DNA of 64,000 nucleotides from positions 452,001 through 516,000 of the forward strand of contig JAZGUH010000451.1 of the NCBI GenBank assembly GCA_037893225.1, written 5' to 3'. This DNA is from Hippasteria phrygiana. Lineage: Eukaryota; Echinodermata; Asteroidea; Valvatida; Goniasteridae. The notes beneath the pieces are model-generated. The model was given only the letters and a program-made list of their open reading frames with translations, made no database searches and was not told the DNA's origin. The position numbers were made by a program, and so were the translations under genes. Positions 22,231 to 33,697 of this stretch are shown here, piece by piece. Within the stretch, counting starts at the first letter, position 1. Each line of letters starts with the position of its first letter.

Positions 22231-24102
22231 TTCATCTGAAAATGTGGAAAACGTTAAGCAGTCACAATGCAGTAAACGGAAGAACGCACACAGAGTTCAC
22301 AGAAGGAAATTTGTTGCGAGGTTTGAATTTTCTCGAAGAGTTCTAACGCTGTGAAGCTGGCGATGGTCTGAAATTGTTGCGCTATATCTAAGCTACCCGT
22401 AAGTGTGAAAATTACTGGATTTGGTCAATATCCCATTAAATTATGAGCAGGGAAAGGAGGGGCGTTCATCTCAAAATGTGGCAAACGTTAAGCAGTCACA
22501 ATGCAGAAAACGGAAGAACGCACACAGAGTTCACGGGAAGAAATTTGTTGCGAGGTTTAAATTTTCTCGAAGAGTTCTAACGCTGTGAAGCTGGCGATGG
22601 TCTCAAATTGTTGCGCTAGATCTAAGCTACCCATACGTGTGAAAATTGCTGTATTTGGTCAATATCCCATTCAATTATGAACAGGGAAAGGATGGGCGTT
22701 CATCTGAAAATTTGGCAAATGTTAAGCAGCCACAATGCAGTAAACGGGAGAACGCACACAGAGTTTATGGGAAGAAATTTGTTGCGAGGTTTGAATTTTC
22801 TCGAAGAGTTCTCACGCTGTGAAGCTGGCGATGGTCTGAAATTGTTGCGCTAGATCTAAGCTACGCATCAGTGTGAAAATTACTGGATTTGGTTAATATA
22901 CCATTCAATTATGAACAGGGAAAGGAGGGGCGTTCATCTCAAAATGTGGCAAACGTTAAGCAGCCACAATGCAGTAAACCGGAGAACGCACACAGAGTTC
23001 ACGGGAAGAAATTTTTTGAGAGGTTTGAATTTTCTCGAAGAGTTCTAACGCTGTGAAGCTGGCGATGGTCTCAAATTGTTGCGCTAGATCTAAGCTACCC
23101 ATACGTGTAAAAATTACTGGATTTGTTCAATATACCATTCAATTATGAACAGGGAAAGGAGGGGCGTTCATCTGAAAATGTGGAAAACGTTAAGCAGTCA
23201 CAATGCAGTAAACGGAAGAACGCACACAGAGTTCACAGAAGGAAATTTGTTGCGAGGTTTGAATTTTCTCGAAGAGTTCTAACGCTGTGAAGCTGGCGAT
23301 GGTCTGAAATTGTTGCGCTATATCTAAGCTACCCGTAAGTGTGAAAATTACTGGATTTGGTCAATATCCCATTAAATTATGAGCAGGGAAAGGAGGGGCG
23401 TTCATCTCAAAATGTGGCAAACGTTAAGCAGTCACAATGCAGAAAACGGAAGAACGCACACAGAGTTCACGGGAAGAAATTTGTTGCGAGGTTTAAATTT
23501 TCTCGAAGAGTTCTAACGCTGTGAAGCTGGCGATGGTCTCAAATTGTTGCGCTAGATCTAAGCTACCCATACGTGTGAAAATTGCTGTATTTGGTCAATA
23601 TCCCATTCAATTATGAACAGGGAAAGGATGGGCGTTCATCTGAAAATTTGGCAAATGTTCAGCAGCCACAATGCAGTAAACGGGAGAACGCACACAGAGT
23701 TTATGTGAAGAAATTTGTTGCGAGGTTTGAATTTTCTGGAAGAGTTCTCACGCTGTGAAGCTGGCGATGGTCTGAAATTGTTGCGCTAGATCTAAGCTAC
23801 GCATAAGTGTGAAAATTACTGGATTTGGTCAATATACCATTCAATTATGAACAGGGAAAGGAGGGGCGTTCATCTGAAAATGTGGCAAACGTTAAGCAGC
23901 CACAATGCAGTAAACCGGAGAACGCACACAGAGTTCACGGGAAGAAATTTTTTGAGAGGTTTGAATTTTCTCGAAGAGTTCTAACGCTGTGAAGCTGGCG
24001 ATGGTCTCAAATTGTTGCGCTAGATCTAAGCTACCCATACGTGTAAAAATTACTGGATTTGTTCAATATACCATTCAATTATGAACAGGGAAAGGAGGGG
24101 CG
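22231..24102 (+). repeat. Four-monomer unit F-G-A-B, two copies
   Basis: Copies at 22231-23166 and 23167-24102 (936 bp each). The second A carries AATGTTCAGCAG, TTTATGTGAAG and TTTCTGGAAG. AATGTTCAGCAG recurs in the A at 26,209, linking these two A monomers. The B at 22,933 begins with CTCAAAATG, as in an E. Confidence 0.82.
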
Positions 24103-26910
24103 TTCATCTGAAAATTTGGCAAACGTTAAGCAGCCACAATGCAGTAAACGGGAGAACGCACACAGAGTTCACGGGAAGAACTTTGTTGCGAGGTTTGAAT
24201 TTTCTCGAATAGTTCTAACGATGTGAAGCTGGCGATTGTCTCAAATTGTTGCGCTAGATCTAAGCTACTCATACGTGTGAAAATTGCTGGATTTGGTCAA
24301 TATCCCATTAAATTATGAGCAGGGAAAGGAGGGGCGTTCATCTCAAAATGTGGCAAACGTTAAGCAGTCACAATGCAGTAAACGGAAGAACGCACACAGA
24401 GTTCACAGAAGGAAATTTGTTGCGAGGTTTGAATTTTCTCGAAGAGTTCTAACGCTGTGAAGCTGGCGATGGTCTGAAATTGTTGCGCTATATCTAAGCT
24501 ACCCATACGTGTAAAAATTACTGGATTTGTTCAATATACCATTCAATTATGAACAGGGAAAGGAGGGGCGTTCATCTGAAAATTTGGCAAACGTTAAGCA
24601 GCCACAATGCAGTAAACGGGAGAACGCACACAGAGTTCACGGGAAGAACTTTGTTGCGAGGTTTGAATTTTCTCGAATAGTTCTAACGATGTGAAGCTGG
24701 CGATGGTCTGAAATTGTTGCGCTATATCTAAGCTACCCGTAAGTGTGAAAATTACTGGATTTGGTCAATATCCCATTAAATTATGAGCAGGGAAAGGAGG
24801 GGCGTTCATCTCAAAATGTGGCAAACGTTAAGCAGTCACAATGCAGAAAACGGAAGAACGCACACAGAGTTCACGGGAAGAAATTTGTTGCGAGGTTTAA
24901 ATTTTCTCGAAGAGTTCTAACGCTGTGAAGCTGGCGATGGTCTCAAATTGTTGCGCTAGATCTAAGCTACCCATACGTGTGAAAATTGCTGTATTTGGTC
25001 AATATCCCATTCAATTATTAACAGGGAAAGGATGGGCGTTCATCTGAAAATGTGGCAAATGTTAAGCAGCCACAATGCAGTAAACGGGAGAACGCACACA
25101 GAGTTTATGGGAAGACATTTGTTGCGAGGTTTGAATTTTCTAGAAGAGTTCTAACGCTGTGAAGCTGGCGATGGTCTCAAATTGTTGCGCTAGATCTAAG
25201 CTACCCATACGTGTGAAAATTGCTGTATTTGGTCAATATCCCATTAAATTATGAACAGGTAAAGGAGGGGCGTTCATCTGAAAATGTGGAAAACGTTAAG
25301 CAGTCACAATGCAGTAAACCGGAGAACGCACACAGAGTTCACGGGAAGAAATTTTTTGAGAGGTTTGAATTTTCTCGAAGAGTTCTAACGCTGTGAAGCT
25401 GGCGATGGTCTCAAATTGTTGCGCTAGATCTAAGCTACCCATACGTGTAAAAATTACTGGATTTGTTCAATATACCATTCAATTATGAACAGGGAAAGGA
25501 GGGGCGTTCATCTGAAAATTTGGCAAACGTTAAGCAGCCACAATGCAGTAAACGGGAGAACGCACACAGAGTTCACGGGAAGAACTTTGTTGCGAGGTTT
25601 GAATTTTCTCGAATAGTTCTAACGATGTGAAGCTGGCGATTGTCTCAAATTGTTGCGCTAGATCTAAGCTACTCATACGTGTGAAAATTGCTGGATTTGG
25701 TCAATATCCCATTAAATTATGAGCAGGGAAAGGAGGGGCGTTCATCTCAAAATGTGGCAAACGTTAAGCAGTCACAATGCAGTAAACGGAAGAACGCAAA
25801 CAGAGTTCACGTCAAGAAAATTGTTGCGAGGTTTGAATTTTCTCGAAGAGTTCTCACGCTATGAAGCTGGCGATGGTCTCAAATTGTTGCGCTAGATCTA
25901 AGCTACCCATACGTGTGAAAATTACTGGATTTGGTCAATATCCCATTCAATTATGAACAGGTAAAGGAGGGGCGTTCATCTGAAAATGTGGAAAACGTTA
26001 AGCAGTCACAATGCAGTAAACGGAAGAACGCAAACAGAGTTCACGTCAAGAAAATTGTTGCGAGGTTTGAATTTTCTCGAAGAGTTCTCACGCTATGAAG
26101 CTGGCGATGGTCTCAAATTGTTGCGCTAGATCTAAGCTACCCATACGTGTGAAAATTGCTGTATTTGGTCAATATCCCATTCAATTATGAACAGGGAAAG
26201 GATGGGCGTTCATCTGAAAATTTGGCAAATGTTCAGCAGCCACAATGCAGTAAACGGGAGAACGCACACAGAGTTTATGGGAAGAAATTTGTTGCGAGGT
26301 TTGAATTTTCTCGAAGAGTTCTCACGCTGTGAAGCTGGCGATGGTCTGAAATTGTTGCGCTAGATCTAAGCTACGCATAAGTGTGAAAATTACTGGATTT
26401 GGTCAATATACCATTCAATTATGAACAGGGAAAGGAGGGGCGTTCATCTGAAAATGTGGCAAACGTTAAGCAGCCACAATGCAGTAAACCGGAGAACGCA
26501 CACAGAGTTCACGGGAAGAAATTTTTTGAGAGGTTTGAATTTTCTCGAAGAGTTCTAACGCTGTGAAGCTGGCGATGGTCTCAAATTGTTGCGCTAGATC
26601 TAAGCTACCCATACGTGTAAAAATTACTGGATTTGTTCAATATACCATTCAATTATGAACAGGGAAAGGAGGGGCGTTCATCTGAAAATTTGGCAAACGT
26701 TAAGCAGCCACAATGCAGTAAACGGGAGAACGCACACAGAGTTCACGGGAAGAACTTTGTTGCGAGGTTTGAATTTTCTCGAATAGTTCTAACGATGTGA
26801 AGCTGGCGATTGTCTCAAATTGTTGCGCTAGATCTAAGCTACTCATACGTGTGAAAATTGCTGGATTTGGTCAATATCCCATTAAATTATGAGCAGGGAA
26901 AGGAGGGGCG
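24103..26910 (+). repeat. Mosaic-rich block
   Basis: Order: D, E/F/B, D/F, G, A2, F/B, D, E, F/E/G, A, B, D. Four of twelve monomers are chimeras: 24337 (E start, F middle with CACAGAAGG and CTATATC, B end with GTAAAAATT), 24571 (D to F), 25273 (F start, B from AAACCGGAG) and 25975 (F start, E middle, G end). G at 24,805 has ATTATTAACAGG, removing the usual TGA. This is the densest cluster of exchange points in the window. Confidence 0.8.
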
Positions 26911-28315
26911 TTCATCTCAAAATGTGGCAAACGTTAAGCAGTCACAATGCAGTAAACGGAAGAACGCAAACAGAGTTCACGTCAAGAAAATTGTTGCGAG
27001 GTTTGAATTTTCTCGAAGAGTTCTCACGCTATGAAGCTGGCGATGGTCTCAAATTGTTGCGCTAGATCTAAGCTACCCATACGTGTGAAAATTACTGGAT
27101 TTGGTCAATATCCCATTCAATTATGAACAGGTAAAGGAGGGGCGTTCATCTGAAAATGTGGAAAACGTTAAGCAGTCACAATGCAGTAAACGGAAGAACG
27201 CACACAGAGTTCACAGAAGGAAATTTGTTGCGAGGTTTGAATTTTCTCGAAGAGTTCTAACGCTGTGAAGCTGGCGATGGTCTGAAATTGTTGCGCTATA
27301 TCTAAGCTACCCGTAAGTGTGCAAAATTACTGGATTTGGTCAATATCCCATTAAATTATGAGCAGGGAAAGGAGGGGCGTTCATCTCAAAATGTGGCAAA
27401 CGTTAAGCAGTCACAATGCAGAAAACGGAAGAACGCACACAGAGTTCACGGGAAGAAATTTGTTGCGAGGTTTAAATTTTCTCGAAGAGTTCTAACGCTG
27501 TGAAGCTGGCGATGGTCTCAAATTGTTGCGCTAGATCTAAGCTACCCATACGTATGAAAATTGCTGTATTTGGTCAATATCCCATTCAATTATGAACAGG
27601 GAAAGGATGGGCGTTCATCTGAAAATTTGGCAAATGTTAAGCAGCCACAATGCAGTAAACGGGAGAACGCACACAGAGTTTATGGGAAGACATTTGTTGC
27701 GAGGTTTGAATTTTCTCGAAGAGTTCTAACGCTGTGAAGCTGGCGATGGTCTCAAATTGTTGCGCTAGATCTAAGCTACCCATACGTGTGAAAATTGCTG
27801 TATTTGGTCAATATCCCATTAAATTATGAACAGGGAAAGGAGGGGCGTTCATCTGAAAATGTGGCAAACGTTAAGCAGTCACAATGCAGTAAACGGGAGA
27901 ACGCACATAGAGTTCACGGGAAGAAATTTTTTGAGAGGTTTGCATTTTCTCGAAGAGTTCTAACGCTGTGAAGCTGGCGATGGTCTCAAATTGTTGCGCT
28001 AGATCTAAGCTACCCATACGTGTGAAAATTACTGGATTTGGTCAATATCCCAGTAAATTATGAACAGGGAAAGGAGGGGCGTTCATTTGAAAATGTGGCA
28101 AACGTTAAGCAGTCACAATGCAATAAACGGGAGAACGCACACAGAGTTCACGGGAAGAAATTAGTTGCGAGGTTTGAATTTTCTCGAAGAGTTCTAACGC
28201 TATGAAGCTGGCGATGGTCTCAAATTGTTGCGCTAGATCTAAGCTACTCATACGTGTGAAAATTGCTGGATTTGGTCAATATCCCATTAAATTATGAGCA
28301 GGGAAAGGAGGGGCG
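26911..28315 (+). repeat. Six-monomer unit E-F-G-A2-I/C-H, copy 1
   Basis: 1405 bp, with an extra C at 27,322 (GTGTGCAAAATTAC) that makes its F monomer 235 bp. The I/C monomer at 27,848 begins as I (CATAGAG, T-run, TTTGCATTTT) and ends as C (ATTACTGG, CAGTAAATT), so one monomer has been lost. Confidence 0.88.
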
Positions 28316-29720
28316 TTCATCTCAAAATGTGGCAAACGTTAAGCAGTCACAATGCAGTAAACGGAAGAACGCAAACAGAGTTCACGTCAAGAAAATTGTT
28401 GCGAGGTTTGAATTTTCTCGAAGAGTTCTCACGCTATGAAGCTGGCGATGGTCTCAAATTGTTGCGCTAGATCTAAGCTACCCATACGTGTGAAAATTAC
28501 TGGATTTGGTCAATATCCCATTCAATTATGAACAGGTAAAGGAGGGGCGTTCATCTGAAAATGTGGAAAACGTTAAGCAGTCACAATGCAGTAAACGGAA
28601 GAACGCACACAGAGTTCACAGAAGGAAATTTGTTGCGAGGTTTGAATTTTCTCGAAGAGTTCTAACGCTGTGAAGCTGGCGATGGTCTGAAATTGTTGCG
28701 CTATATCTAAGCTACCCGTAAGTGTGCAAAATTACTGGATTTGGTCAATATCCCATTAAATTATGAGCAGGGAAAGGAGGGGCGTTCATCTCAAAATGTG
28801 GCAAACGTTAAGCAGTCACAATGCAGAAAACGGAAGAACGCACACAGAGTTCACGGGAAGAAATTTGTTGCGAGGTTTAAATTTTCTCGAAGAGTTCTAA
28901 CGCTGTGAAGCTGGCGATGGTCTCAAATTGTTGCGCTAGATCTAAGCTACCCATACGTATGAAAATTGCTGTATTTGGTCAATATCCCATTCAATTATGA
29001 ACAGGGAAAGGATGGGCGTTCATCTGAAAATTTGGCAAATGTTAAGCAGCCACAATGCAGTAAACGGGAGAACGCACACAGAGTTTATGGGAAGACATTT
29101 GTTGCGAGGTTTGAATTTTCTCGAAGAGTTCTAACGCTGTGAAGCTGGCGATGGTCTCAAATTGTTGCGCTAGATCTAAGCTACCCATACGTGTGAAAAT
29201 TGCTGTATTTGGTCAATATCCCATTAAATTATGAACAGGGAAAGGAGGGGCGTTCATCTGAAAATGTGGCAAACGTTAAGCAGTCACAATGCAGTAAACG
29301 GGAGAACGCACATAGAGTTCACGGGAAGAAATTTTTTGAGAGGTTTGCATTTTCTCGAAGAGTTCTAACGCTGTGAAGCTGGCGATGGTCTCAAATTGTT
29401 GCGCTAGATCTAAGCTACCCATACGTGTGAAAATTACTGGATTTGGTCAATATCCCAGTAAATTATGAACAGGGAAAGGAGGGGCGTTCATTTGAAAATG
29501 TGGCAAACGTTAAGCAGTCACAATGCAATAAACGGGAGAACGCACACAGAGTTCACGGGAAGAAATTAGTTGCGAGGTTTGAATTTTCTCGAAGAGTTCT
29601 AACGCTATGAAGCTGGCGATGGTCTCAAATTGTTGCGCTAGATCTAAGCTACTCATACGTGTGAAAATTGCTGGATTTGGTCAATATCCCATTAAATTAT
29701 GAGCAGGGAAAGGAGGGGCG
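28316..29720 (+). repeat. Six-monomer unit E-F-G-A2-I/C-H, copy 2
   Basis: Tandem copy of the preceding 1405 bp. It repeats the inserted C at 28,727, the CATACGTATG mark in G and the CATAGAG mark in I/C. A shared rare indel is strong evidence of recent direct duplication. E and F follow again from 29,721, without the inserted C. Confidence 0.88.
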
Positions 29721-30656
29721 TTCATCTCAAAATGTGGCAAACGTTAAGCAGTCACAATGCAGTAAACGGAAGAACGCAAACAGAGTTCACGTCAAGAAAA
29801 TTGTTGCGAGGTTTGAATTTTCTCGAAGAGTTCTCACGCTATGAAGCTGGCGATGGTCTCAAATTGTTGCGCTAGATCTAAGCTACCCATACGTGTGAAA
29901 ATTACTGGATTTGGTCAATATCCCATTCAATTATGAACAGGTAAAGGAGGGGCGTTCATCTGAAAATGTGGAAAACGTTAAGCAGTCACAATGCAGTAAA
30001 CGGAAGAACGCACACAGAGTTCACAGAAGGAAATTTGTTGCGAGGTTTGAATTTTCTCGAAGAGTTCTAACGCTGTGAAGCTGGCGATGGTCTGAAATTG
30101 TTGCGCTATATCTAAGCTACCCGTAAGTGTGAAAATTACTGGATTTGGTCAATATCCCATTAAATTATGAGCAGGGAAAGGAGGGGCGTTCATCTCAAAA
30201 TGTGGCAAACGTTAAGCAGTCACAATGCAGAAAACGGAAGAACGCACACAGAGTTCACGGGAAGAAATTTGTTGCGAGGTTTAAATTTTCTCGAAGAGTT
30301 CTAACGCTGTGAAGCTGGCGATGGTCTCAAATTGTTGCGCTAGATCTAAGCTACCCATACGTGTGAAAATTGCTGTATTTGGTCAATATCCCATTCAATT
30401 ATGAACAAGGAAAGGATGGGCGTTCATCTGAAAATTTGGCAAATGTTAAGCAGCCACAATGCAGTAAACGGGAGAACGCACACAGAGTTTATGGGAAGAA
30501 ATTTGTTGCGAGGTTTGAATTTTCTCGAAGAGTTCTCACGCTATGAAGCTGGCGATGGTCTCAAATTGTTGCGCTAGATCTAAGCTACCCATACGTGTGA
30601 AAATTGCTGTATTTGGTCAATATCCCATTAAATTATGAACAGGGAAAGGAGGGGCG

Positions 30657-30890
30657 TTCATCTGAAAATGTGGCAAACGTTAAGCAGTCACAATGCAGTA
30701 AACGGGAGAACGCACACAGAGTTCACGGGAAATAATTAGTTGCGAGGTTTGAATTTTCTCGAAGAGTTCTGACGCTTTGAAGCTGGCGATGGTCTGAAAT
30801 TGTTGCGCTATATCTAAGCTACCCATACGTTTAAAAAATACTGGATTTGGTCATTATACAATTCAATTATGAACAGGGAAAGGAGGGGCG
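30657..30890 (+). repeat. Class J monomer (first appearance)
   Basis: Class J carries several linked changes: CACGGGAAATAATTAG, CTGACGCTTTG, CGCTATATC, CATACGTTTAAAAAATACTGG and GGTCATTATACAATTC. It is the most divergent class and is always followed by K. Copies start at 30657, 32762, 33230, 45629, 50777, 60137 and 62477. None is seen in the first 30.6 kb. The copy at 33230 has AAGCTGACGATGG and TTTGATCATT, so it has drifted further. Confidence 0.88.
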
Positions 30891-31124
30891 TTCATCTGAA
30901 AATGTGGCAAACGTTAAGCAGTCACAATGCAGTAAACGGAAGAACGCACACAGAGTTCACAGGAAGAAATTTGTTGCGAGGTTTGAATTTTCTCGAAGAG
31001 TTCTGACGCTGTGAAGCTGGCGATGGTCTGAAATTGTTGCGCTAGATCTAAGCTACCCATACGTATGAAAATTGCTGTATTTGGTCAATATCCCATTCAA
31101 TTATGAACAGGGAAAGGATGGGCG
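30891..31124 (+). repeat. Class K monomer (first appearance)
   Basis: Class K has AAACGGAAGAACG (AAGAATGCACAC in copies from 45863 on), TTCACAGGAAGAAATTTG, CTGACGCTGTG and GGTCTGAAAT. It always follows J, at 30891, 32996, 33464, 45863, 51011, 60371 and 62711. Its 3' end varies: G-like at 30891; C-like (CAGTAAATT) at 32996, 45863 and 51011; H/D-like (CTACTCATACG) at 60371 and 62711. This end heterogeneity suggests that exchange often happens inside K. Confidence 0.85.
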
Positions 31125-33229
31125 TTCATCTGAAAATTTGGCAAATGTTAAGCAGCCACAATGCAGTAAACGGGAGAACGCACACAGAGTTTATGGGAAG
31201 ACATTTGTTGCGAGGTTTGAATTTTCTCGAAGAGTTCTAACGCTGTGAAGCTGGCGATGGTCTCAAATTGTTGCGCTAGATCTAAGCTACCCATACGTGT
31301 GAAAATTGCTGTATTTGGTCAATATCCCATTAAATTATGAACAGGGAAAGGAGGGCGTTCATCTGAAAATGTGGCAAACGTTAAGCAGTCACAATGCAGT
31401 AAACGGGAGAACGCACATAGAGTTCACGGGAAGAAATTTTTTGAGAGGTTTGCATTTTCTCGAAGAGTTCTAACGCTGTGAAGCTGGCGATGGTCTCAAA
31501 TTGTTGCGCTAGATCTAAGCTACCCATACGTGTGAAAATTACTGGATTTGGTCAATATCCCAGTAAATTATGAACAGGGAAAGGAGGGGCGTTCATTTGA
31601 AAATGTGGCAAACGTTAAGCAGTCACAATGCAATAAACGGGAGAACGCACACAGAGTTCACGGGAAGAAATTAGTTGCGAGGTTTGAATTTTCTCGAAGA
31701 GTTCTAACGCTATGAAGCTGGCGATGGTCTCAAATTGTTGCGCTAGATCTAAGCTACTCATACGTGTGAAAATTGCTGGATTTGGTCAATATCCCATTAA
31801 ATTATGAGCAGGGAAAGGAGGGGCGTTCATCTCAAAATGTGGCAAACGTTAAGCAGTCACAATGCAGTAAACGGAAGAACGCAAACAGAGTTCACGTCAA
31901 GAAAATTGTTGCGAGGTTTGAATTTTCTCGAAGAGTTCTCACGCTATGAAGCTGGCGATGGTCTCAAATTGTTGCGCTAGATCTAAGCTACCCATACGTG
32001 TGAAAATTACTGGATTTGGTCAATATCCCATTCAATTATGAACAGGTAAAGGAGGGGCGTTCATCTGAAAATGTGGAAAACGTTAAGCAGTCACAATGCA
32101 GTAAACGGAAGAACGCACACAGAGTTCACAGAAGGAAATTTGTTGCGAGGTTTGAATTTTCTCGAAGAGTTCTAACGCTGTGAAGCTGGCGATGGTCTGA
32201 AATTGTTGCGCTATATCTAAGCTACCCGTAAGTGTGAAAATTACTGGATTTGGTCAATATCCCATTAAATTATGAGCAGGGAAAGGAGGGGCGTTCATCT
32301 CAAAATGTGGCAAACGTTAAGCAGTCACAATGCAGAAAACGGAAGAACGCACACAGAGTTCACGGGAAGAAATTTGTTGCGAGGTTTAAATTTTCTCGAA
32401 GAGTTCTAACGCTGTGAAGCTGGCGATGGTCTCAAATTGTTGCGCTAGATCTAAGCTACCCATACGTGTGAAAATTGCTGTATTTGGTCAATATCCCATT
32501 CAATTATGAACAAGGAAAGGATGGGCGTTCATCTGAAAATTTGGCAAATGTTAAGCAGCCACAATGCAGTAAACGGGAGAACGCACACAGAGTTTATGGG
32601 AAGAAATTTGTTGCGAGGTTTGAATTTTCTCGAAGAGTTCTCACGCTATGAAGCTGGCGATGGTCTCAAATTGTTGCGCTAGATCTAAGCTACCCATACG
32701 TGTGAAAATTGCTGTATTTGGTCAATATAACATTAAATTATGAACAGGGAAAGGAGGGGCGTTCATCTGAAAATGTGGCAAACGTTAAGCAGTCACAATG
32801 CAGTAAACGGGAGAACGCACACAGAGTTCACGGGAAATAATTAGTTGCGAGGTTTGAATTTTCTCGAAGAGTTCTGACGCTTTGAAGCTGGCGATGGTCT
32901 GAAATTGTTGCGCTATATCTAAGCTACCCATACGTTTAAAAAATACTGGATTTGGTCATTATACAATTCAATTATGAACAGGGAAAGGAGGGGCGTTCAT
33001 CTGAAAATGTGGCAAACGTTAAGCAGTCACAATGCAGTAAACGGAAGAACGCACACAGAGTTCACAGGAAGAAATTTGTTGCGAGGTTTGAATTTTCTCG
33101 AAGAGTTCTGACGCTGTGAAGCTGGCGATGGTCTGAAATTGTTGCGCTAGATCTAAGCTACCCATACGTGTGAAAATTACTGGATTTGGTCAATATCCCA
33201 GTAAATTATGAACAGGGAAAGGAGGGGCG
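31125..33229 (+). repeat. Nine-monomer unit, copy 2
   Basis: 2105 bp, one base shorter because a G is missing from GAGGGGCG at about 31,351-31,356. It repeats GAACAAGGAAAGG near 32,513. It differs at TCAATATAACATT near 32,730, and the last K ends C-like (CAGTAAATT) instead of G-like. Confidence 0.86.
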
Positions 33230-33697
33230 TTCATCTGAAAATGTGGCAAACGTTAAGCAGTCACAATGCAGTAAACGGGAGAACGCACACAGAGTTCACG
33301 GGAAATAATTAGTTGCGAGGTTTGAATTTTCTCGAAGAGTTCTGACGCTTTGAAGCTGACGATGGTCTGAAATTGTTGCGCTATATCTAAGCTACCCATA
33401 CGTGTAAAAAATACTGGATTTGATCATTATACAATTCAATTATGAACAGGGAAAGGAGGGGCGTTCATCTGAAAATGTGGCAAACGTTAAGCAGTCACAA
33501 TGCAGTAAACGGAAGAACGCACACAGAGTTCACAGGAAGAAATTTGTTGCGAGGTTTGAATTTTCTCGAAGAGTTCTGACGCTGTGAAGCTGGCGATGGT
33601 CTGAAATTGTTGCGCTAGATCTAAGCTACCCATACGTGTGAAAATTACTGGATTTGGTCAATATCCCATTCAAATATGAACAGGGAAAGGAGGGTCG
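32762..33697 (+). repeat. Two-monomer unit J-K, two tandem copies
   Basis: J-K at 32762-33229 and J-K at 33230-33697, offset 468 bp. The second J is more diverged (AAGCTGACG, CGTGTAAAAAATAC, TTGATCATT). The second K ends with TCAAATATGAACAGG and AGGGTCGTTC, one of the rare changes at the monomer boundary. This is the shortest higher-order unit in the window. Confidence 0.85.

Larger units (their letters stand above)
29019..31124 (+). repeat. Nine-monomer unit A2-I/C-H-E-F-G-A-J-K, copy 1
   Basis: 2106 bp. It overlaps the preceding six-mer and adds E-F-G-A and the first J-K pair. The G end reads GAACAAGGAAAGGATGG near 30,408, a mark found only here and 2105 bp on. The A at 30,423 is chimeric (class A start, CTCACGCTATG as in E, G-like end). 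Confidence 0.86.
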
